From: Bacteroidota bacterium
GTDB lineage: Bacteria; Bacteroidota; Bacteroidia; AKYH767-A; OLB10
DNA: 64,000 nucleotides
Assembly: GCA_016713445.1 (NCBI GenBank)
Contig: JADJPB010000005.1
Span: 1-64,000, forward strand
Direction: 5' to 3'
Position 1 is the stretch's first letter; the number at the start of each line of letters is the position of its first letter. Of the stretch, positions 58,044 to 64,000 are shown in pieces. Below the pieces are notes generated by a model. It did not search any database. It was not told where the DNA came from and was given only the letters and a program-made list of their open reading frames with translations. A program made the position numbers and the translations under genes.

Positions 58044-58619
58044 CTATTTTCGATAAAAATTCATTTCATCAATATAATCTGCAACGGTTTCGGGCATCAT
58101 GTACCGCACATCCTTTCCTTCTTTGATGGATTTACGGATGAAGGAAGATGATAGTTCCATTAGCGGCGCATCGATCCATTTTACGCGCGGATGATTTTTT
58201 AGATCGCCACCGTCGTGGTTGGGACGGGGGTAGACGTAGATATCATGATGTTCTAAAATTAATTCGAAATTTTTCCACTTGTGCAAGTTCTCCAAATTAT
58301 CGGCGCCCATGATGAGTGAAAATTCATGCTTTGGATATTTATCTTGCAAATAGGCCAAAGTAACTACGGTGTAAGATGGGCGCGCTAATTCAAATTCAAT
58401 TTTCGAAGCTTTTAGCTTTTTATAATTTCCAATACCAAGTTCTACCAAATGAAAGCGGTGGTAATCTTGTAATAATGATCCTGCAGGTTTCAATGGATTG
58501 TGGGGCGAAACGACCATCCACACTTGTTTCAAATCACTAAACTCAGCCATGTACCCCGCAATGACCAAGTGTCCGCTGTGGATGGGATTAAAAGAGCCGA
58601 AGTAAAGTCCAATTTTCAT
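58044..58619 (-). CDS. nadD: Nicotinate-nucleotide adenylyltransferase
   Basis: A 191-residue NadD that joins nicotinate mononucleotide with AMP from ATP, the last-but-one step to NAD. The nucleotidyltransferase motif GSFNPIHSGH lies at residues 8-17; MGADNLENLHKWK, and the C-terminal SSSFIRKSIKEGK (SxxxIR), are standard. It is the last gene of a yicC-gmk-nadD run on the minus strand. NAD biosynthesis is linked in principle to the dispersed kynurenine genes here, although ACMSD would divert flux away from quinolinate. Confidence 0.95.
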   Translation of the reverse strand: MKIGLYFGSFNPIHSGHLVIAGYMAEFSDLKQVWMVVSPHNPLKPAGSLLQDYHRFHLVELGIGNYKKLKASKIEFELARPSYTVVTLAYLQDKYPKHEFSLIMGADNLENLHKWKNFELILEHHDIYVYPRPNHDGGDLKNHPRVKWIDAPLMELSSSFIRKSIKEGKDVRYMMPETVADYIDEMNFYRK

Positions 58620-58637
58620 TTCACCTTTTTGTTCAAT

Positions 58638-59245
58638 TTAATCTTCGTCGGGTTCCGGGATGACGTCCTCCAAAAATTCTTGTACAAGTTTAATAGCATC
58701 TCGCTTCGCATCGTCTAATACACTATTTACGATTACATGATTGAATTGAAAAGCATATGTCATTTCTTTTTCGGCTTTATTCAAGCGCTTAAATAATGAT
58801 TCTTCTGATTCAGTAGCGCGCGCTACTAATCTTTTATGTAAATCATCTACGGATGGTGGCATCACAAAAACGTCGAGTAATTGTCGACCGAATTGTTTTC
58901 GAATATGCAATCCACCTTCTACATCCACATCAAAAATAGCCACGTAACCATCTTTCAAAATTCGCTCTACTTCCACTTTTAGGTTCCATAAAATCGATCT
59001 TTATACACTTCTTCCCACTCTAGAAATTCATCGTTTTGAATTTTCGCCTTGAACTCATCAACACTCAAAAAATAATAATCTTTTCCATGTTCTTCATTGG
59101 GACGTTTTTCACGTGTTGTTGCCGAAACGCTAAAGCGCATCATCGGAAACTGTTGCATCAAATGATGCACGATGGTTGTTTTTCCACTCCCACTCGGACC
59201 GCAGAACAGCACCAACTTATGAAGAAAGTTTGGATTCGTTTTCAA
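58638..59245 (-). pseudogene. gmk: Guanylate kinase, one frameshift
   Basis: The N-terminal half has LVLFCGPSGSGKTTIVHHL (P-loop), FSVSATTREKR and KDYYFLSVDEF, and ends EWEEVYKDRFYGT. The frame then stops. One extra T (ACCTTAAAAG expected, ACCTAAAAG seen, near 58977-58981) restores GT-LKVEVERILKDGYVAIFDVDVEGG. About 200 residues when repaired, normal. The start is a TTG that overlaps the yicC stop. Gmk makes GDP from GMP and is generally essential, so the break is most likely a sequencing error. Confidence 0.93.
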
Positions 59246-60112
59246 AGTACGTTCGCCAATTGTTCTTTTAATTTTTCCAATTCATCTTTCATCTCCACTA
59301 CGATGCGTTGCATAGCGGCATCATTTGCTTTGGCCCCGATGGTATTATTTCTCTTCCGATTTCTTGGGTGATGAATCCCAATTTTTTCCGTTGGCTTCGG
59401 GATTGGCAATGGTTTGCACAAAATATTCGCAATGACTACGCAAACGAACTTTCTCCTCGGAGATGTCTAACTTCTCAATATAATAAATCAACTCTTGCTC
59501 GAAACGATTCCTGTCGATGGAAGTTTGTTCAATCAATTCATTAATTGCCTTACTAATTTTAGCACGAACACCTTCTACTCTCTTCGTTTCAAACTCTTCC
59601 AATTGTGGAATGCAATTCAAGATCGTATTTACACGCGAAGTAATATCTTTACTCAAGGCTGCCCCTTCATTATCTCTAAAAGCATTGAAACGATCGAGAG
59701 CGGCGTTAATTACCACTTTCAATTCTTTCCATTGCTCTTCATCCGATTCTTGACGTTCGGCATTCATTACAGCAGGCAATTTCAAAATACAATCCAACAA
59801 ATTGACATCATTCAAATTATATTCCTTTCCCAATGCAGAAAGCTCTTCGTAATAAGCATTAAAGATTTCCTTGTTCACCGAACTACGTTTTGCGAGTTCA
59901 TTGCTTTCAAAAGAAATGCTTAGATCGGCTTTTCCTCTTTCCAGTTGCTTACTTAAATCGGAACGAAGCTCCAATTCACGATCACGAAACTGCATGGGCA
60001 TCCGAAGATTCAATTCAAGAAATTTACTGTTGAGAGATCGGATTTCTACCGTAACATTTTGGTTTCCTACGAGACCTTTGGCGTTACCGTAGCCTGTCAT
60101 TGATCGTACCAT
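59242..60112 (-). pseudogene. YicC-family endoribonuclease-like protein, two frameshifts near the end
   Basis: Starts VRSMTGYGNAKG, the YicC hallmark, then EIRSLNSKFLELNLRMP, and runs intact for about 245 residues through SHCEYFVQTIANPEANGK. Adding one base at a T6 run (59382-59387) restores KLGFITQEIGREI, and a further base near ATTATT (59341-59348) leads to GAKANDAAMQRIVVEMKDELEKLKEQLANVL, the normal YicC end. About 289 residues. Members are stress-induced RNases or regulators. The next gene, gmk, starts on its stop codon; this order is typical for the phylum. Confidence 0.9.
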
Positions 60113-60239
60113 ACTTATTAATTTAGGTACAAAAATACTTTATTTAAAGGAGATAATAAAATAGAGAAAAATCGTCCATCTTCCTCTAAAACAAGGATCA
60201 ATTATTAAAACACACCTCTTAAGTTCAACAAATAATGAC

Positions 60240-60696
60240 TTATAAGAGTCGGCGGTTGAACTTACTGTTCCACAAGGTATGCGACATCTCGAACTTAATT
60301 TCTTTCTCGCCATGCATTCCTATCTCCTTCCAACCCGACTCACGATAAAAATTTTCGGCGCGTGTTTGGGGTGCAGTTCCTAACCAAATTGGATCTTGGG
60401 TATGCGCAAAATATTCCTTCAGCATGATGCGCTGCAATTCTTGAGCAATGCCTCGTCCTTCGAAGTTAGGTAAAACAAAAAGCGCCCAAACATTTTTCTC
60501 TTGATTATCTAAGATTGCAAATCCAACCATTTGAATTTTTCACCGTACATACCCAACCCATTCCGCGTGTTTCCAAATATGGAATATAGGATGCATTTGA
60601 AACAACCGAGGGGTCGGACAAAACATTTTCCTTCACGGCATTTCTCACCACTTGCATGGCGGGGATATCTTCTTGAGTGGCTTGTCTAAAAATCAT
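60240..60696 (-). pseudogene. GNAT N-acetyltransferase, frameshifted
   Basis: Read from 60696: MIFRQATQEDIPAMQVVRNAV, then a frame change near 60510-60540. It continues VGFAILDNQEKNVWALFVLPNFEGRGI without gaps, with the acetyl-CoA loop in VLPNFEGRGIAQEL, and finishes FYRESGWKEIG. About 150 residues in total, typical GNAT. One base joins the halves. Substrate unknown. Confidence 0.82.
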
Positions 60697-61101
60697 GGGG
60701 TTGTTCGTGTTCTATTAATTAAATAAATTTATCAAAGAGATTGCAAAAATATTTAAATTTTCGAAAAACCGGAAGTGACTATTGAGAAAAAACCTGTAGC
60801 CATATAAAACTCACAGTTTAACCGCGGCGACGCTTACAGAGGCGCGGCGGTCCACACCTTCGCGTTGCTACAGTGGGCTCGCGCGGGGGTTCTGAAAAAT
60901 AAAAATTTTCGATTCTGTTATTGACTCTCACTTACCACGGAGGTCACAAAGTTTTTCACGGAGGTCACGGAGAAATTCTGTGATCTATAAATTCCTAGTT
61001 ACAAAAAATACTTAGTGCACTCAGTGTAAATCTCAGTGCTCTTTGTGGTAAAGGATAATTTCTATTGAAGAAATAAACTAATCGCTAGTTATTTAAATTA
61101 A
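60697..61101. other. Gene-free stretch with GC-rich block and repeat
   Basis: The block at about 60826-60890 is markedly GC-rich (CGCGGCGACG, GAGGCGCGGCGG, GCTCGCGCGGGGG), unlike its surroundings. TTACCAC (60933-60939) and GTGGTAA (about 61045-61051) bound a GGAGGTCAC-containing repeat related to the CACTAGAGG family. No gene. Confidence 0.6.
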
Positions 61102-62002
61102 TTAAACAACGTCCAATTTCTTTTTCACAACACTTTTTGTGGTGAGCCATACGCCGATGAAAATTAACAAGGCTGCCATTAAATGCAAAATGTTGGGAAC
61201 ATCTTTCCCAAACAACATAGCAAATCCTGCGGCCATTAAGGGTTGCAAATAGATATACACAGAAACAACCCCCGCACTCAGTTCACGCAACGCTAGCGTA
61301 TTGAGAAGGTACGCGAAAAATGTAGTTCCAATCACAACAAACAAATTGCTCCACCAAATGCTCGTTGAAAAAGTATTCCATTCGATTTGGGTAAAATGTT
61401 CCCATCCAAAAGGTAAAACCAACAATGAGCCCAATGCAAAAACAATTTGCATGATCGTGATGGGATGATATTTTTTCATTAAGGGCAAAACCATGATGAT
61501 GTACATAGCATAGCTGAGTGAATTCAATAAGATGCATAAATCACCAAATGGATCACTGGGCACTGAGGAGAAACGGTTTCCGTAAATGATTAATATCACG
61601 GCTCCTGATATTCCGCAAATGATGCCGATGATTCTATTTAGGTTGATGATTTCTCCGAGGAAGATGACGGATAATGCCAACACAAAAATGGGATTGGTCA
61701 CCATCATGAGTCCGGCATTGATGGGACTTGTTAACGACAATCCTTTAAAAAACAATAATTGATTTACCGCAACACCAAAAACGGCGCAGGCAATGAGTCG
61801 GGGCCAATCTGATTTATGAATCTTCTCTCGAAAAATAATTTAGCGGCCACAAAAATAAAATAGCGGCTACACATACACGAATCACGATGAATCCAAAAGG
61901 CTTAATATAACTTGGCATCACTTCCTTTGCGATCGAATAATTCGCACCGTAAATAATGTTTGCGGTTAATACAGCAATATGGGCTTTAAAGCTTCGGGTC
62001 AT
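61102..62002 (-). pseudogene. EamA/DMT-family transporter, frameshifted
   Basis: Read from 62002: RSFKAHIAVLTANIIYGANYSI, two helices, a frame change near 61755-61820, then GLMMVTNPIFVLALSVIFLGEIINLNRIIGIICGISGAVILIIY in order and the second EamA repeat (AGFAMLFGKDVPNILHLMAALLIFIGVWLTT). Ten or so transmembrane segments, about 300 residues if repaired. Drug/metabolite exporter; substrate not predictable. It overlaps the ArsC-like stop by 4 bp. Confidence 0.85.
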
Positions 62003-62349
62003 TTTAAAGCTTGCTTCGCGCTCTCTATTACCTTCTTCGTATTTCCAATAAAAATTACATCATCCACAATCATCACCGGACGTTTAAGAAAAGTATACTC
62101 GCTTAAAATTAATTTTCGATAATCTTTTTCTGACAATACTTTTTCATTCAATCCCATCGAACGATACTTCAATGCTACTCTGCTAAACAAAGCCTCATAC
62201 GATCCCGCTAACTTTTTCATCTCGTCGATTTGTGCCGGCGTGATGGCTTCGGTTTTTATATCTTGTAGGATCACGTCTTTCTTCGGCTTTATCTCCTTCA
62301 GAATTCGTTGATTGGTGGTACAGGTACTGGAATGATATATTTTTTTCAT
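61999..62349 (-). CDS. ArsC/Spx-family thioredoxin-like protein
   Basis: A 116-residue protein with YHSSTCTTNQRIL (Cys10) at the N-terminus and a C-terminal FLKRPVMIVDDVIFIGN, as in the ArsC/YffB/Spx fold. A single active Cys with no CxxC partner fits arsenate-reductase-type or YffB-type use of glutathione or thioredoxin. No arsB or arsR adjoins it, so arsenate specificity is not supported. Its stop overlaps the next gene's ATG, which implies translational coupling. Confidence 0.87.
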   Translation of the reverse strand: MKKIYHSSTCTTNQRILKEIKPKKDVILQDIKTEAITPAQIDEMKKLAGSYEALFSRVALKYRSMGLNEKVLSEKDYRKLILSEYTFLKRPVMIVDDVIFIGNTKKVIESAKQALK

Positions 62350-62371
62350 TGCGTTACAATTCTATTTTTTT

Positions 62372-62917
62372 CTATTTAAAGAACTCTGCTACTTTCTTCA
62401 TGTCTTCGTTTTTCACGAGTGCAGAAAATTCAGCCATTGTAATTTTATCACCGTCCTTCGATTTTTTGGTGATGGTCACACATCGGAACGGAACGGCTGT
62501 TGTACTAACGTCTAACACATCTACCACATACATAAAGTCATTCATGATTCTTACTTCTCGCTTCTTTACTTTGAAAACGGCCTTAGTAGAAGTCTCTTTC
62601 GCTTTTTCAGAGATGTATGTTTTTACTTGATCCAAATTCCAATCTTCGCTTGGATCTGTACCATACATTTTACAATCTTCGTCGAGGCAATTGATTAAGT
62701 TGGCAGAATCGCGTGCGGTGATGGCTACGTAAAAATCATCCACGATTTTCAAATTCGCATCAGCCTTTTGCGCATCTCCTTCCTTCATTTCCTTTTTAAT
62801 GATGACTTCATTTTTCTCTTCTTTCATTTCCTTAGATGATTCTTTCTTGGAATCGCTCGAGCAAGAAGTTATCAATAATACGAATGAAAAACCGATGAGT
62901 AGTATTGTATTTTTCAT
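62372..62917 (-). CDS. Lipoprotein with NTF2/SnoaL-like domain
   Basis: A 181-residue protein with lipobox VLLITSC followed by a Lys/Glu/Ser-rich linker (residues 20-45). The NTF2-like domain follows (IVDDFYVAITARDSANLINCLDEDCKMYGTDPSE in order, then RIMNDFMYVVDVLDVS). The fold family includes DUF4440 and ketosteroid-isomerase-like proteins, many of them non-enzymatic. No catalytic residues are clear. It lies 22 bp upstream of the ArsC-like gene and 2 bp downstream of the cyclase-family gene, the same strand. Confidence 0.8.
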   Translation of the reverse strand: MKNTILLIGFSFVLLITSCSSDSKKESSKEMKEEKNEVIIKKEMKEGDAQKADANLKIVDDFYVAITARDSANLINCLDEDCKMYGTDPSEDWNLDQVKTYISEKAKETSTKAVFKVKKREVRIMNDFMYVVDVLDVSTTAVPFRCVTITKKSKDGDKITMAEFSALVKNEDMKKVAEFFK

Positions 62918-62919
62918 AA

Positions 62920-63669
62920 TTATATTTTGTTCAATTCAAATAATAAAGGTCGAGAGGGCGCTGCATCATTCACAAATGGAGCTACTTGCAAATTCATAAA
63001 ATACAATCCGTCTTCGATTTCATCGGCAACAAAGACTAATTCGGTGATGGTTCCATCAAATCGAGTTTCATTCGGATGATTCCAAAACGCATGGTGTGCC
63101 AATAGTTTACCACCGTCTTCTTCTCGATCCACAGAGGGCAAATCAATCATTAAATGTCGAACACCTTGTTCACGCAACCATGTTGCCGCTGCCTCTTCGA
63201 GGTAAGGTGGATTGGTGTTCGAGTAATTTTTTGATAATTTATTTTTATCATTCGGTAAAGTTCGAATGATGATTGCATCCGATGGTGAAGGGCAAGCTGA
63301 TTTTATTTGATCCAAAGTAATGATTCCATCTTCACCCATTCTCTCAGGTTGAACAGAAATTAAATTGGCAAAGCAAAAATATTACTTTAAGTGCGTATTG
63401 ATGGATTATACATGGGGAGAAATATGTCCGAACGTTTCCGTATGAGTTCCATGAGCGTGCGGATTAAAAAATATATTATTAAAATTCACACCGGCACCTT
63501 CCTTTACCGATCCCACCCAATCGCCCATGCGCACGGGCTCCATCTGCACAGGACCTTGGTACCAAGCGATCACATGTCCTTCCCCGGCTTCGAAAGGAAT
63601 ACTAATATCTAGGGGTGCAGAAAGATCTACACTGTATTGAATATTTCTATGCGTTATTGAAATCTTCAT
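62920..63669 (-). pseudogene. Cyclase-family protein (possible kynurenine formamidase), frameshifted
   Basis: Read from 63669: VDLSAPLDISIPFEAGEG, NNIFFNPHAHGTHTETFGH (the HxGTHxE-type metal motif), then the frame breaks between about 63340 and 63406. The other frame gives LISVQPERMGEDGIITLDQI, VRHLMIDLPSVDREEDGGKLLAHHAFW (in order) and ELVFVADEIEDGLYFMNLQVAPF, the standard end. About 250 residues. KynB, the kynurenine formamidase, belongs here, and three other kynurenine-pathway genes are in the window, but the family also includes other hydrolases, so this is only suggestive. Confidence 0.78.
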
Positions 63670-63672
63670 ACT

Positions 63673-64000
63673 TTAAATTACAAATAATTCAGATGTTATT
63701 TTATCGGCGAACAATAACCCGTTCGAACTTAATCTTAACTGATCACCCTGATGAATCAGCCAGTTTTTTTCGATGAATTGCTGCGATGATTCTAACAGTT
63801 GTCCTGCTATAGCGTCGCCATAATTTCATCGAAGCGAAACCAGGCAAATTCCCTTTCGCATCCGCAAAGATGTTAAAATGAATTCATGAAACTTCGCTTT
63901 ATGGGACAAAACTTCGTCTTCATATTCTCTTTCACCTCTTTGTAAGGCCGCAACATAAGCGCCATTGCTTTTGACATTCCAGCTTCGTACTTCACCATTG
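63673..64000 (-). pseudogene. hemW: Coproporphyrinogen-oxidase-like radical SAM haem chaperone, 3' end only
   Basis: The reading continues past the window end, so only about 108 C-terminal residues are visible. They read GEVRSWNVKSNGAYVAALQRGERE, EDEVLSHKAKFHEFILTSLRMRKGI, EKNWLIHQGDQLRLSSNGLLFADKITSELF, which match the HemW C-terminus. An in-frame TGA interrupts LVSLR/NYGDAIGQLL near 63825-63830. HemW binds haem and inserts it into partner proteins. The stop at the edge may be another consensus error. The radical SAM domain lies outside the window. Confidence 0.82.

Noticed and set aside
61999..62349. Arsenic resistance operon
   Set aside because: Only an ArsC-fold protein; no arsB, arsR or acr3, and its neighbours are an EamA exporter and a lipoprotein.

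Overview
The window looks like an uncultured, AT-rich member of the Bacteroidota. Evidence: many secreted proteins with type IX secretion (T9SS) C-terminal domains (type A YPNP-like tails and type B 'FxPNGDG' gliding-associated domains), DUF5777 and other outer-membrane barrels, Bacteroidota-style -7 boxes (TAnnTTTG) close to start codons, and PKD/Ig-rich adhesin-like proteins. No tRNA, rRNA or CRISPR array was recognised.

Layout. 0-2.4 kb: a secreted hypothetical gene and an IS110-family element with a candidate guide-RNA region. 2.7-5.6 kb: an outer-membrane protein, scpA and a membrane flippase-like gene. 5.6-22.9 kb: genes of 3-hydroxyanthranilate catabolism, namely 3-hydroxyanthranilate dioxygenase, an SDR, an aminomuconate-semialdehyde dehydrogenase and ACMSD, interleaved with a secreted nuclease-like protein, an aldose epimerase, a large PKD protein, a helicase, an ALDH7-type dehydrogenase and a GxxExxY gene bounded by inverted repeats. 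22.9-27.4 kb: a HigBA toxin-antitoxin pair, two haem-type lipoproteins with a DUF5777 barrel, and purF. 27.7-33.6 kb: a TetR-led operon (kelch-like T9SS protein, His-rich lipoprotein, cupin) and a split ALDH16-like pair. 34-46 kb: two tandem secreted paralogues, recO, purD, prolyl oligopeptidase, a PhoD-like phosphatase and a CotH-type protein. 46-54 kb: a four-helix-bundle gene bounded by inverted repeats, lepA, and an ECF sigma factor followed by a membrane protein with a T9SS-type domain and a large T9SS type B protein. 54-64 kb: metF, purQ, the yicC-gmk-nadD set, a GNAT, an EamA exporter, an ArsC-like gene, a cyclase-family (possible kynurenine formamidase) gene and the 3' end of hemW.

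Functionally, the dioxygenase, ACMSD and aminomuconate dehydrogenase together would take 3-hydroxyanthranilate through aminocarboxymuconate semialdehyde to 2-aminomuconate. The cyclase-family gene could supply an upstream step.

About twenty genes, including normally essential gmk, carry one or more single-base frameshifts. Where I resolved them, most lie in short homopolymers and one added or removed base restores the conserved motif. Consensus indel error is the most economical explanation, and these loci are reported as disrupted as seen. Intergenic DNA is rich in short palindromes and several families of imperfect repeats. Several accessory genes, and one gene-less segment, sit between inverted copies of such repeats, which is the most interesting pattern in the window.
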